The notes: a model not told the origin generated them from the sequence alone. DNA of 64,000 nucleotides from an uncultured Pseudomonadota bacterium (GCA_903861005.1 CAIOSP010000082.1:30411-94410), one strand, 5' to 3'. Shown: positions 30,932-42,553, counted from the stretch's first letter. Program-made: numbers and translations.

Positions 30932-32776
30932 ATGATTGGCCCCCGCGCGCTGCTGCTGCTTGCGCTCTCTGCCTGCACCGGCCTGAACCCCACCCCCGTC
31001 GACACCGACGTCGCCGACTCCGTGGCCGACACCGACGCCGCCTTAAATGCGCCCGCCACGCTCGCTGAGCTGGCCGACGCGGATCTGGTCCTCACCGAGG
31101 TCATGCTCGACCCCGTCGCGTGCCCGCTCTCGCAGTACCTGGAGCTCGAGTACCGCGGCGCGGTGCCCGCGGACCTGTCCGGCCTGATCGTGTCCAGCAG
31201 CACGCAGAGCCGAACGCTGCCCGGCCCCCTCGTCGTCCGTCCTGGCGATCGGATCGTGCTCGCGCGCGAGCAGAGCGCGGTGTCGGGCTGCTACGACACC
31301 ACCGTCGCCGCCGCCTACGACCTGGCGCTCGACGCCGCGACGGACACGCTCACCCTGGGCGACGGCGCGCTGCGCCTGTTCGGCGAGGTCGACCTGACCA
31401 CGCTGCCCCGCCAGCCCGGCGTCGCCGCCGAGCGGGACGACGGCGACGACACCACCTGGTGCGCCGCCACCGACGCGATCGCCGCCACCGCCGACCTGGG
31501 CTCGCCCGGGGCGCCCAACGGCGCGTGCGGCCCTGAGGACACCGACGCGCCAGACGACACCGACCCCGGCTCGCTCATCCCCGGCGTCGACAGCCTGTCG
31601 CCCGGCGACCTGACGATCACCGAGCTGATGCCCAACCCGACGGCCGGTGACGACACGCTGCTGGAGTACGTCGAGGTGCTCAACCACACCACCGCGCCGG
31701 TCGACCTGCAGGGGCTGGTGCTCGAGGACGCGAGCACGGTGGCCTTCCGGGTCACGGGACACCCCGCCGTGGGCGCAGGCCAGCGGCTGGTGCTGGTCCG
31801 CGACCTGGGCGCGTTCGCCGCCGTCTACGGCGTCACCGCAGGCGCGGTCGAGGGGATCGGCCTGAACAACAGCGGCGACCTGCTCCGCGTGTCGAACCGC
31901 GTCGGCGTGATCGATGAGGTCGACTTCCGCACGTGGAGCGTGCCTGCCGGCGCGTCCCTGCAGCGAGACGAGACCGGCGCGTGGTGCTCGTCCACCACGT
32001 CGATCGGGGCGACCGCCGACAAGGGAACGCCAGGCGCCGCCAACACCGCGTGTGACGCCGCCGACACTGACCCGCCCGCCGACACCGACGTCGCGGCCGA
32101 CACGGACCCGGCGGCCGACACCGACGCTCCCCCGCTCGCGCTCGCCGACCTCGCGCCGGGTGAGCTGGAGATCGTCGAGTTCATGGCGGACCCGTCGGCC
32201 TGCACAGACCCGAGCGGCGAGTACGTCGAGATCCGGGTCAGGACGGCCCGCCCGGTCGACCTCGCCGGGCTGGTGTTGGCCGACGCCGTCACCCACAAGG
32301 CCTTCGCCGCGTCCCACGTGGTCCGGCCGGACGCGCGCGTCCTGTTGTTCTGGAGCGGCTCGACCAACTGCTACGGGCTGAGCGGCCTGCCCTATACCGG
32401 ACTCACCCTGAACAACTCCGGCGGCGATCGGATCACGATCGAGGACAGCGCCGGGCGCGCGCTCGCCTCGCTCGACTACGGCGGCTGGCCGCTCACCACC
32501 GGGCGCTCTTGGGAGCGCGACTTCTCGGGCGCGTGGTGCCTGGGCGAGGTCGACATCGCGGGCACCGGCGACCAGGGCTCGCCGGGCGTCGCCAACGGCG
32601 CGTGCCCCGGTACGGACACCGGCGGGGCCGACACGGACGTCGGCGCCGCGGACACCGACACCGTCACGCCAGCGGGGCCGATCGGGGTCGACACGGGCGC
32701 GCACACCGGTGACACGGCGCCAGCGCCCGGGGCGCGCGCGCGCCCCCGCGGCGTGGTGTTCGGAGGGTTCCCATAA
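30932..32776 (+). CDS. Surface lipoprotein with three lamin-tail domains
   Basis: A 614-residue lipoprotein (LALSAC). Three lamin-tail domains (about 45-200, 225-370, 415-565) each open with (L/I)x(E/I)(F/L)M and contain Y(L/V)E(L/I), a DLxGLV(L/I) strand, a PG(D/Q)R(I/L)VL strand and a closing W or GxPGxxNxxC. They are separated by Asp/Thr/Pro linkers such as DTDPPADTDVAADTD. The tail is Ala/Pro/Arg-rich. Lamin-tail domains in bacteria are secreted and are often found with nucleases or adhesins; none is fused here. A similar single domain occurs in the 970-residue lipoprotein at 51875. The next gene starts 11 nt downstream. Confidence 0.85.
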   Translation: MIGPRALLLLALSACTGLNPTPVDTDVADSVADTDAALNAPATLAELADADLVLTEVMLDPVACPLSQYLELEYRGAVPADLSGLIVSSSTQSRTLPGPLVVRPGDRIVLAREQSAVSGCYDTTVAAAYDLALDAATDTLTLGDGALRLFGEVDLTTLPRQPGVAAERDDGDDTTWCAATDAIAATADLGSPGAPNGACGPEDTDAPDDTDPGSLIPGVDSLSPGDLTITELMPNPTAGDDTLLEYVEVLNHTTAPVDLQGLVLEDASTVAFRVTGHPAVGAGQRLVLVRDLGAFAAVYGVTAGAVEGIGLNNSGDLLRVSNRVGVIDEVDFRTWSVPAGASLQRDETGAWCSSTTSIGATADKGTPGAANTACDAADTDPPADTDVAADTDPAADTDAPPLALADLAPGELEIVEFMADPSACTDPSGEYVEIRVRTARPVDLAGLVLADAVTHKAFAASHVVRPDARVLLFWSGSTNCYGLSGLPYTGLTLNNSGGDRITIEDSAGRALASLDYGGWPLTTGRSWERDFSGAWCLGEVDIAGTGDQGSPGVANGACPGTDTGGADTDVGAADTDTVTPAGPIGVDTGAHTGDTAPAPGARARPRGVVFGGFP

Positions 32777-32787
32777 CGACGCTGAAC

Positions 32788-33604
32788 ATGCAGCTGCTGT
32801 TGCTCGCCGTTGTCCTCGCGCCACTCGCCTGGACCTGGGCGTTCGTGTTGTTCACCTGGAGCGTGCGCACCCAGTACGGCGCCCGTCGCGACCGTCCGCT
32901 CCCCAAGCGCACCCTGCTCGCGCAGATCGCCGTGCTGTGGCGCGAGGTCGTGGCGCTGCTGCACGCGCAGTCCTGGCACCTGTCGCTGCCGTTCACCGCC
33001 ACCCACACCAAGCCAGCCACCCCGGTCGACAACCCGGTGCTGTGTGTGCACGGCTTCACCCAGGACGCGTCGAATTGGCGCCGGGTGCGCGCCGCCCTGC
33101 ACGCTCGCGGTCGGCAGGTGGACGCGGTGAGCATGGGCTACCCGCCGCGCGCGATCGACCGCTACGTCGACGCGCTGGAGCGACGCACCGACGCGCTGCT
33201 CGCCACCACCCAGGGCCCGATCGACGTGGTCTGCCACTCGATGGGGGGCGTGATCCTGCGGCTGCTGCTTCGCAAGCGCCCGGACATCGCCGCGCGGCTG
33301 GCGCGCGTGGTGACGGTCGCCACGCCACACCGGGGCACGGCCGCCGCCAAGGGCGTGCTGCTCGCCGAGACGCGGCTACTCGCGCGCGGCAGCGACATGC
33401 TCCAGATGGTCCCCATGCTGCCCAAGCTCGCGCCGCACGCCTTGATCGTGTCGATCGGCAGCCTGGATGACGCCACCGTCTACCCAGAGCCCACCACGCG
33501 CGCGGGCGGCACGCACATCACGCTGATCGGGCTCGGCCACGCGGCGGTGATCTCTGACCCGGAGGGCGTGGACGCCATCGTCCGCGCCCTCCACGAGCCG
33601 TGGA

Positions 33605-33618
<14 letters not shown>
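32788..33618 (+). CDS. Alpha/beta-hydrolase, lipase-like, membrane-anchored
   Basis: A 276-residue protein with an N-terminal hydrophobic helix (LLLLAVVLAPLAWTWAFVLF) that probably anchors it in the membrane. The fold is recognisable from VLCVHGFTQDASNWRRV (oxyanion HG), VVCHSMGG with the nucleophile Ser, and IGLGHAAVISDP with the likely catalytic His. The lid region is short. It resembles triacylglycerol lipases/PGAP1-like esterases. It follows the lamin-tail lipoprotein by 11 nt and overlaps the end of the convergent acyl-CoA synthetase by 14 bp. Fatty-acid release next to fatty-acid activation is a plausible link. Confidence 0.85.
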
Positions 33619-35482
<1,864 letters not shown>

Positions 35483-35849
35483 GGTGGGCTCCTCGGAAGG
35501 CGGGTTACCCTGACCATACAACCGCCCCGGCCCCGGACCGCAACCGGCATTCCGTTCGGCGCGAGGTGGTGACGCCGCCCCGAGAGACCGGAGCGCTCCT
35601 TCCCCGACCCGACGAATCGCCCACGCGCCACCCGCATGCCAGGCCCGTCCCAGATCGCCGATAGCCCCGCGCGCAGGAAGGCGGGGCAAAACTAGGCGGT
35701 CGGCGCGACTGCGTCGGTTCGCCACCACGCCGCCAACCGCATAGCGGACACTCGCATCTGCCGTCGGCGGGGGCACGTCCAACGCGCGCTCCATTCGGCC
35801 CGGTCGCGATCCGCTCACACTTGCGCCTGTTTCGTTCTGGAGTTTCGTC
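35483..35849. other. 367-bp divergent non-coding region
   Basis: This region lies between the starts of the acyl-CoA synthetase and the amine oxidase. It holds a 7-bp GC stem (35664-35670 with 35681-35687, loop 10 nt) but no U-tract. A possible weak leftward promoter is TTGCGG with TATGGT. No operator or gene can be recognised. Confidence 0.4.
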
Positions 35850-37202
35850 ATGAGCACATCGACCGATGTCGTCGTCGTGGGCGCGGGCCTGGCGGGGCTC
35901 TCAGCAGCCCGCCACCTGGTGGACGCGGGCTTGAGCGTGGTGGTGCTTGAGGCCCGTGACCGGGTCGGCGGTCGGACCCACTCCATCGACGTGAACGGCT
36001 CCCGCATCGACGTGGGCGGCCAATGGATCGGCCCAGGTCAGAAGAGCATGTACGCGCTGGTGGAGGAGCTCGGGCTGGAGACCCACCCGACGCCGGTCGG
36101 CGGCCGACAGATCCTGGACCGCGCCGGCAAGGTGAGCGGCTACGCGGGCACCATCCCCAAGCTGGGCCCCATCCACCTGGTGCAGCTGCAGTGGGCGCTC
36201 ACGCTGATCAACCGCGTGTCAGGCCGCGTGCCGCCCGACCGCCCCTGGGACACGCCCGACGCCGCCGAGCTCGATGCCATCACGGTGGACGCCTGGGTGC
36301 GCAAGTGGATCCCCAGCTCCGAGGTCCGCGCGCTGCTCCGTCCGACCATGCGCACCGTGCTCGGCGCCGACCCGGGCGAGATCAGCCTGCTCCACTTCGC
36401 CTGGTACGTGTCGTCGGCGGGCGGCTTCATGCCCCTGGTCGACGTGGAGAACGGCTTCCAGCAGGACCGCATCGTGGGCGGAGCGCAGACCGTCTCTGAG
36501 CGACTCGCGGACAAGGTCGGCCGCGACAACATCCACCTCAACACGCCGGTCCGCGCCGTCCACCGCGACGACGACGGCGTCACCGTCGAAGCCGACGGCA
36601 AGAGCTGGCGCGCCCGCCGCGTCATCGTCGCAGCACCCCTCGGCCTGCTCGACCGCATCCGCTGGGAGCCCATGCTGCCGCCCATGCGCGACCAGCTCCA
36701 CCAGCGCTGCCCCGTCGGCGCGACCGTGAAGGTGTTCGCCGCGTACAAAGAGTCCTTCTGGCGCAAGAAGGGCCTGTCAGGCGAGGCGGTCTGCACCGAG
36801 GGCCCCATCTCCGTGGTGTTCGACAACACCGCGCCCGACGGCAAACCCATGCTGCTGGCGTTCGTCACCGGCACACCCGCGCGTGGCTGGTCCGAACGCG
36901 ACCCGAAGGAGCGCGTGGGCGAAGTGCTCAAGCTGCTCGCCAGCTACTACGGCGACGACGCGCTCACGCCCGATTGGACGCACGAGCAGGACTGGTCGAC
37001 CGAGCCCTGGTCTGGCGGCTGCCCTGTGACGCAGTTTCCGCCCGGCACGCTGTCTGTGTTCGGGCCGTCGCTGCGCAAGCCGGTCGGTCGCGTGCACTGG
37101 GCGGGCACCGAGACCGCCGAGCGCTGCACCGGCTTCATGGAGGGCGCGGTCGTGTCCGGCGAGCGGGCGGCCGCCGAGGTCCTGATGGCCGGGAAGCGCT
37201 GA
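35850..37202 (+). CDS. Flavin monoamine oxidase family protein
   Basis: A 450-residue FAD enzyme. The N-terminal dinucleotide-binding motif is VVVVGAGLAGLSAARHL, followed by VVVLEARDRVGGRTHS, diagnostic of amine oxidases. VDVGGQWIGPGQ and the C-terminal GRVHWAGTETAERCTGFMEGAV, with GTExA and GxMEGAVxSG, complete the FAD site; a Cys (AERCTG) stands where MAO A/B carry flavin through a Cys at SGGC. Such enzymes oxidise primary or polyamines to aldehydes and release hydrogen peroxide. CTGGAG lies before the ATG. It is convergent with the LysE-like gene. Confidence 0.93.
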   Translation: MSTSTDVVVVGAGLAGLSAARHLVDAGLSVVVLEARDRVGGRTHSIDVNGSRIDVGGQWIGPGQKSMYALVEELGLETHPTPVGGRQILDRAGKVSGYAGTIPKLGPIHLVQLQWALTLINRVSGRVPPDRPWDTPDAAELDAITVDAWVRKWIPSSEVRALLRPTMRTVLGADPGEISLLHFAWYVSSAGGFMPLVDVENGFQQDRIVGGAQTVSERLADKVGRDNIHLNTPVRAVHRDDDGVTVEADGKSWRARRVIVAAPLGLLDRIRWEPMLPPMRDQLHQRCPVGATVKVFAAYKESFWRKKGLSGEAVCTEGPISVVFDNTAPDGKPMLLAFVTGTPARGWSERDPKERVGEVLKLLASYYGDDALTPDWTHEQDWSTEPWSGGCPVTQFPPGTLSVFGPSLRKPVGRVHWAGTETAERCTGFMEGAVVSGERAAAEVLMAGKR

Positions 37203-37218
37203 GCGCGGGCGTCGCGCC

Positions 37219-37836
37219 TCAGCGATGGGGCGCGAACACCACCACCAACGCCACGATCCACAAGAACACCGCGAACCCGCGCATCACGCGTCGCAGGTGC
37301 TCGGCGGGGGCGCGGTCACGGAACCGGTTCAGCAAGCCGATCATAGTCAGCTGCCAGGACGTGACCCCGAGCGCGAACGACAACGCGAACACGAGCCCCA
37401 TGAACGGGTTGGCGACCGGCGCGCCGTGGCTCAGGAGCACGGTGGCCACCGTCCCCGAGGTGACGAAGATGCCCGGGTTGGCGCCCGCCGCGATCAAACC
37501 GACGATCACGCCGCTTCGCTTGGAGTTGTCCTCGCGCTCGCCCACCTTGGCCCGCCAGAGCATGGCGCCGACCACCACCAGGATGCCGGCCTCCAGCACC
37601 AGCCCCGCCTGCTCCAGGCCCTCGATTCGGTGCAGGCCCGCGCCGGTCACGCCGTACCAAGACGCGGCACCCCAGGCCGCGAACGGCAGGAAGGACCCGG
37701 CGACGATCTCCACGGCACGCGTCGAGCGCCCATGCAGCGCATCAGACGCCACCAACGCCGCGATCGGTCCCGCGGGAGGGATCGTCAGCACGTAAGACAA
37801 GGCGAAGCAGGCGACCGCGGTCAGGAACACGAGCAC
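37219..37836 (-). CDS. LysE-family-like membrane protein
   Basis: A 205-residue protein with six hydrophobic helices. The first helix contains VLTIPPAGPIAALVASDAL, the conserved PPGP(x)x motif region of LysE/RhtB translocators, although the second Pro-rich signature is weak. GLIAAGANPGIFVTSGTVATVL corresponds to the NP motif of the fourth helix. LysE proteins export amino acids. A paralogue-like gene is at 58332. No LysG-type regulator is next to it. Confidence 0.7.
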   Translation of the reverse strand: MLVFLTAVACFALSYVLTIPPAGPIAALVASDALHGRSTRAVEIVAGSFLPFAAWGAASWYGVTGAGLHRIEGLEQAGLVLEAGILVVVGAMLWRAKVGEREDNSKRSGVIVGLIAAGANPGIFVTSGTVATVLLSHGAPVANPFMGLVFALSFALGVTSWQLTMIGLLNRFRDRAPAEHLRRVMRGFAVFLWIVALVVVFAPHR

Positions 37837-37995
37837 GTCCGGGCGACCCCTCTACCCCCGGGGCCCATGAAAATCCCACGCCAGATGTCAGGACGGGGAC
37901 GTTATGGGGCGCCGGCGTCACTGAACGGTGCCGAAAACGTGAAAGGCCACCGCAATCTCCACGTGAGTCATGCGTAGGGCCACCGAGGATTCTCG

Positions 37996-38685
37996 ATGTC
38001 GAATGGACTCTGGGCTTGGGATGTCTCCGCGCTTGTCTACGCCCGCACGTACGGTCCGCTCGCGCACCGTCTCGATGACGAGATCATCGCCACGACCAAG
38101 GCCGCCTTCCAGGGCGGCGTGATCATCGACTGCGGCTGCGGCCCGGGCGTCGTCACGGCCAAGCTCGCCGCTGCGGGCCCGCGCCTTGTGGTTGCGGTCG
38201 ACGTCAGCCAGAAGATGCTGGACCAGGTGGCGCCCCGCGACAACGTCGTCACGCTCCAGAGCGTGGTCGAGGCCGGCACGCTCACCAAGCTCCGTGGCGA
38301 GCACGCGCCGGAGGGCTTCTCGCTGATCCTCTTCAAGCGCAGCCTCTACCACCCGCATGACCAGGCGGTCGCCCTGCTGCGGGACTGCTATGCGAACCTC
38401 AAGCCCGGCGGCTCCATCGCGATCGTGCACCCCGAAGGCAGCGTGCTCCGCTACGCGTTCGGCGAGCCGATGCGCCTGCGCAGCTACACGCCGTACCACC
38501 TGTTCAACCGCACCATCAGCCGCCTCGGCGTGGCGATCGGCGGCGAGCACTACACGACGCCCACGCGCGAGGAGCTGCTCGCCCTGGCCGCCGAGGTCGA
38601 CTCCGGCGCCGAGATCTCCCGCATTCCGCTCGATCAGGCGTGCTTCAACCTGGTCTTGATCCGCAAGCCCCTCACCGGTCCCTGA
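37996..38685 (+). CDS. Class I SAM-dependent methyltransferase
   Basis: A 229-residue protein preceded by GAGGA. The Rossmann core has VIIDCGCGPGVVTAKLA (SAM-binding motif I), LVVAVDVSQKML (acidic motif II) and LKPGGSIAIVHPEG (motif post-III). The fold is that of UbiE-like small-molecule methyltransferases, but the substrate is not evident. It precedes the lipid-kinase-like gene by 11 nt and the two may be co-transcribed, so a lipid or quinone substrate is possible. Confidence 0.88.
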   Translation: MSNGLWAWDVSALVYARTYGPLAHRLDDEIIATTKAAFQGGVIIDCGCGPGVVTAKLAAAGPRLVVAVDVSQKMLDQVAPRDNVVTLQSVVEAGTLTKLRGEHAPEGFSLILFKRSLYHPHDQAVALLRDCYANLKPGGSIAIVHPEGSVLRYAFGEPMRLRSYTPYHLFNRTISRLGVAIGGEHYTTPTREELLALAAEVDSGAEISRIPLDQACFNLVLIRKPLTGP

Positions 38686-38696
38686 AGGCCGTGCCT

Positions 38697-39668
38697 GTGA
38701 ACTCACGGAGCAGCTCACCGCGCGCCGCGCTGGTGATCAACCCCCGGGCGCTCCGCAACCTGCGGAACCCCACCGAGCGCGAGGCGCTGCACCGCGGCTT
38801 CGAGCGGGTCGGTGAGGTCGTGGAGACCAGCGAGCCAAGCGATCTGCAGCCGCTGTTCACGCGCTGGAAGAACGAAGGCGTGGGCCTCATCGCCATCTCA
38901 GGCGGCGACGGCTCGTTCCACGCGGCGGTCCAGGCGATCTGCGCCGTGTGGCCCACGAACGCGCTCCCTCAGCTGGTCCCGCTCCACGGCGGCACGCTCG
39001 GCGTGGTCGCGCGCGCGGTCGGCGCCCGGCCCGCGCTGGAGGCGGTGCGCCGACTCCGCGACGACCTGACCCACGGTCGCCCCCTGGTCGAGGTCCCCCT
39101 CGCCTCGCTGGCGGTCGGCTCGCGCGTCGGGTTCAACTTCGGGATCGGCCTGTTCTGCACGGTGTCCACCCGCTTCATCGAAGGCCGAAGCCGCGGCCCC
39201 TCCGCCGTCTGGCGTGTCGCGGCCTCGTCCATCGCCAGCGCGCTGGTCGGCGGTGGCATGGCCCACGAGGGCTTTCAGCCCTGGCCTGGCACCATCGCGG
39301 TCGACGGCCAGCAGGTCGACCCCGCCACCATGTACGGCCTCTACGCCAGCAGCGTGGCCGACATGTGGAAGCTCCGCGGCTTCCGCAACATCCCCGCTCG
39401 GGACGACCAGTTCCGCCAGATGCGCGTCCAGGTCGGCGTGGCCGAGACGCTCATGCGCTTCCCCGCGTTCGCCCTCGGCCTCCCAGGCGCCATACGCTCG
39501 TCCGATCACGGAGGCGCAAGGGGCATTTCGATCACCCACGAGGGGATCTTTGACTACATCTCCGACGGCGAGCTCTACACTGGCGAGGGCTCCCTGGAGG
39601 TCGGCGTCGGTCCCACCTTCCGCGTGGTCAGCCCCACCGGTCAGGGCGCGCTCGTCCGGAATCCGTGA
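38697..39668 (+). CDS. Diacylglycerol-kinase-family protein
   Basis: A 323-residue protein. A GTG at 38697 with GAAGG 8 nt upstream is preferred over a GTG at 38691, which leaves too little space for the ribosome. The DAGK catalytic motif reads AISGGDGSFHAAV, where GGDGT is usual; the Thr to Ser change is conservative. LVPLHGGTLGVVARAVG and GFNFGIGLFCTV are the other conserved blocks. Family members phosphorylate diacylglycerol, sphingosine or related lipids with ATP. It lies downstream of the methyltransferase. Confidence 0.85.
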   Translation: MNSRSSSPRAALVINPRALRNLRNPTEREALHRGFERVGEVVETSEPSDLQPLFTRWKNEGVGLIAISGGDGSFHAAVQAICAVWPTNALPQLVPLHGGTLGVVARAVGARPALEAVRRLRDDLTHGRPLVEVPLASLAVGSRVGFNFGIGLFCTVSTRFIEGRSRGPSAVWRVAASSIASALVGGGMAHEGFQPWPGTIAVDGQQVDPATMYGLYASSVADMWKLRGFRNIPARDDQFRQMRVQVGVAETLMRFPAFALGLPGAIRSSDHGGARGISITHEGIFDYISDGELYTGEGSLEVGVGPTFRVVSPTGQGALVRNP

Positions 39669-39734
39669 GCCTGCACCGCAGACCTCCACTCCGCACGCCG
39701 CCTGCGCTAGCATCCACCACCACCAGGGGGCCGC

Positions 39735-42512
39735 GTGGAGCTCAACGACGATCCGGCATGGGAGTGGCTGAGCACGGTCGGTCGCGATCTGTGCCCGCCA
39801 GACGGGGAGTCGCCCAAGGCTGTGACCTGGCGCCGTGACGACGAGGCCAAGGCCCTGGTGCGCGAGCTCGATCGCGGCCGCAGCGTGCTGCTCGTGGGCC
39901 AGCCGCGCGTGGGCAAGTCGAGCGTCGTGTGGGCCGCCGCCCAGCTCCTGTCCGACGAGCCGCCCCGCACCCGCCGCATCTTCGAGCTGTCGACGTCTCG
40001 TGTGCTGTCGGGCACCAAGTACTTGGGCGAGTGGCAGACCCGCCTGGAGCGCATCCTGTCGGCGGCTGAGGACGGCGCGTTCGCCCTGTGGTTCACCGAC
40101 ATCGAGAACCTGACGACCGCCGGCCGCACCGAGAACGACAACCTGGCTATGTTCGACACCGTCCGCCCGTGGGTGGAGTCGGGCCGCGTACGCTTGATCG
40201 GCGAGATCACGCCGCTGGCGCGCAACCGCCTGGAGCGTGTGCAGGGCTTCCTCGACGCGTTTGTCCATCAGGCGATCGAGCCGCTGGCACCAGACGCGGT
40301 GGACGACGTGGTCCGCCACGCCGCCGACGCGACCGGCCTGCGCATGGACGCGGGCGGCCGCAAGTCGCTGGTCTCGCTGACCAGCCGCTTCCTGTCGTCC
40401 CGGCCGCAGCCCGCGCCCGCGCTCGACCTGCTCGCGCGCGTGAAGGACTACCAGGACCAGAAGGCCGGCATCGAGGAGTTCGAGGACGCGACGCCCGCCT
40501 TCATCGAGCGCGTGTTCTCGATTTACACGGGCATCCCGCGCTTTGTGGTCAGCCGCAGCGAGACCCGCTCCGCGACGGAGATCCGCGCGTGGTTCGAGGA
40601 GCGTCTGGTCGGCCAGCGCGAGGCGATCGAGTCGGTGCTGCAGGCGGTCGCGCTGTTCAAGGCGGGGCTCAACGACCCCAAGCGCCCGCTCGGCACCTTC
40701 CTGTTCGTCGGCCCCACCGGCGTGGGCAAGACCGAGCTGGCCCGCGCCCTCGCCACCTTCCTGTTCGGCAGCCCCCACCGCATGCTGCGCTTTGACCTGG
40801 GCGAGTACAAGGACTGGTCCAGCTTCCAGCGCCTTCTCGGTGATCCGCACCGCCCGAGCGAACCCGCGCTGCTGGCTGACCCGGTGAAGGCGCAGCCCTT
40901 CCAGGTGGTGCTGTTCGACGAGCTCGAGAAGGCGCACCCGAACGTGTTCGACGTGCTGCTGAGCGCGCTCGACGAGGGCCGCGTGTCCACGCCGCGCGGT
41001 GAGGTGATCGACCTGCGCAGCACGTTCGTCATCTGCACGTCCAACGCGGGCGCGCACGAGGCCGGCAAGGCGCTCGGGTTTGGCGGCGGGAACGACACCA
41101 ACCGCCGACGCCAGAGCATGATGAGCGCGTTGGAGGCACAGTTCCGCCCCGAGCTGCTCAACCGCTTCCAGCACATCGTGCCCTTCCACCCGCTCGACGC
41201 GTCGCAGATCCGGCGCATCGTGCAGCACGACCTGCGCGACATCCTCCAGCGCGAGGGCATCACCGGCCGAAACCTGGTGGTGGAGGTCGACGACTCCGCG
41301 ATCGAGCTCGTCGTGCGCGACGGCTTCGACCCGCGCTGGGGCGCCCGCGGCCTCAAGCGCGAGCTGCAGCGCCGCGTGGTCACGCCGCTCGCCATGACCA
41401 TGATGGAGCACGGCCTGGTCGCCGGTCAGATCCTCAAGGTCACCGGCGTCGACGGCCACGTGCGCGTGCGCCAGCTCGACACCGACGCCAGCCACGAGGT
41501 CCGCCGCGACCAGGCGCCGATCGAGATCGGCGGCCGCGTCGCCAGCCGCGAGGACCTCAAGCAGGGCGGCCGTCAGCTCCGCGACGACCTGGAGTCGCTG
41601 GTGCTCGCGCTGGACATCCCGTCGCTGCAGTCCGCCGCCCAGGCGCTGCTCGACCGCCGCGAGGACCCGTCGTTCTGGCAGGACAACGAGCGCGCCGCCA
41701 AGGAGGTGCGCGATCTGGACCGCCTCACCGTGATCTTGGAGCGCGTCGACCGCTTCCACGCGCGCCTGGCCGACTACGACGCCGACCTCGGCCGCGCCGA
41801 CTCGCGCATGCGCCTGCTCGCGATCGCCCGCCGCCTGGAGGAGCTGCGCGAGGCGTCACTCGCCAACTGGCGCGAGCTGGTGTGGATGGGACCCGACGGC
41901 GCGTGGGACGCTCTGGTCGAGGTGCGGCCGCTCGCCGCCGGTCGCCTGGCGCGCGACACCATCACGCGCATCTACACGTCCTGGGCCGAGCACCGCGACA
42001 TGGACCTGCTCTGGCTGCATGATCCGGTTGGCGACGACGAGTCCGCGTGGTTCGCCATCCGCGGTCGCCACGCCCACGGGATGCTGCGTCTGGAGGCCGG
42101 CATCCACCGCGTGCGCGAGGGCGACGACGCCGCCACCGCGCGTGTGCGCGTCGCCCCGTGGACCGATCGCACCGCGCCCGTCGTGTTCGGTGATCACCGC
42201 GCGCTCAAGGCGATCGGCACCTACGGAGGTCGCATCCGCAGCCGCCTCGCGTGCGACGGCGGCATGGTGCTGCAGAACGGCAACACCCTCGCCGAGAACC
42301 GACACCTCGCGGTGGAGATCGCCGGCGCGTGGATCGAGGCGCCATCGCCGTCCGACGTGATCGTGCGCCGCTACGACCTGCGCGCGCCGCTCGTGCGCGA
42401 CGTGCTCACCGGCGTGTCGTCCGGTCGGCCCGATGCCGTCAGCCCGCCGCGCTTCGACGAGCTGCTCTGCCAGCGGATCGGCGTGGACGCGCAGGGGCCG
42501 GACGCCGCGTAG
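39735..42512 (+). CDS. ClpB-like double AAA+ protein fused to RF2-like (PCRF/RF-1) module without GGQ
   Basis: A 925-residue protein; the GTG start follows AGGGGG. Domain D1 has Walker A GQPRVGKS (55-62), a ClpB-like pore-loop element SGTKYLGEW and a degenerate Walker B, WFTDIENL. D2 has GPTGVGKT (326-333), Walker B VVLFDELEKAHP, sensor CTSNAG and the D2-small helices ending DPRWGARGLKREL. The usual D2 pore loop GYVG is replaced by HRPSEPA. From residue 613 on, the sequence follows peptide-chain release factor 2: coiled coil with DPSFWQDNERA, YTSWAEH (748-752), AHGMLRLEAGIHRV (to 793) and LQNGNTLAENRHLAV (846-860), matching the QNDRSQHKN block. The GGQ loop is missing. It likely acts on ribosomes or stalled complexes with ATP-driven remodelling; this is inferred. 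Confidence 0.85.
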   Translation: MELNDDPAWEWLSTVGRDLCPPDGESPKAVTWRRDDEAKALVRELDRGRSVLLVGQPRVGKSSVVWAAAQLLSDEPPRTRRIFELSTSRVLSGTKYLGEWQTRLERILSAAEDGAFALWFTDIENLTTAGRTENDNLAMFDTVRPWVESGRVRLIGEITPLARNRLERVQGFLDAFVHQAIEPLAPDAVDDVVRHAADATGLRMDAGGRKSLVSLTSRFLSSRPQPAPALDLLARVKDYQDQKAGIEEFEDATPAFIERVFSIYTGIPRFVVSRSETRSATEIRAWFEERLVGQREAIESVLQAVALFKAGLNDPKRPLGTFLFVGPTGVGKTELARALATFLFGSPHRMLRFDLGEYKDWSSFQRLLGDPHRPSEPALLADPVKAQPFQVVLFDELEKAHPNVFDVLLSALDEGRVSTPRGEVIDLRSTFVICTSNAGAHEAGKALGFGGGNDTNRRRQSMMSALEAQFRPELLNRFQHIVPFHPLDASQIRRIVQHDLRDILQREGITGRNLVVEVDDSAIELVVRDGFDPRWGARGLKRELQRRVVTPLAMTMMEHGLVAGQILKVTGVDGHVRVRQLDTDASHEVRRDQAPIEIGGRVASREDLKQGGRQLRDDLESLVLALDIPSLQSAAQALLDRREDPSFWQDNERAAKEVRDLDRLTVILERVDRFHARLADYDADLGRADSRMRLLAIARRLEELREASLANWRELVWMGPDGAWDALVEVRPLAAGRLARDTITRIYTSWAEHRDMDLLWLHDPVGDDESAWFAIRGRHAHGMLRLEAGIHRVREGDDAATARVRVAPWTDRTAPVVFGDHRALKAIGTYGGRIRSRLACDGGMVLQNGNTLAENRHLAVEIAGAWIEAPSPSDVIVRRYDLRAPLVRDVLTGVSSGRPDAVSPPRFDELLCQRIGVDAQGPDAA

Positions 42513-42553
42513 CGCGCCGATCGGAGACTGCGCACAAGGTCTTCGCGGCGTGA

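Noticed and set aside
35664..35687. A 7-bp GC hairpin as a terminator.
   Set aside because: No U-tract follows on either strand, and both neighbouring genes point away from it.
38898..41759. A 953-codon open frame on the minus strand opposite the lipid-kinase and AAA+/RF genes.
   Set aside because: It is Ala/Arg/Asp-rich low-complexity translation lying antisense to two genes with clear motifs, as is common in DNA of this GC content.
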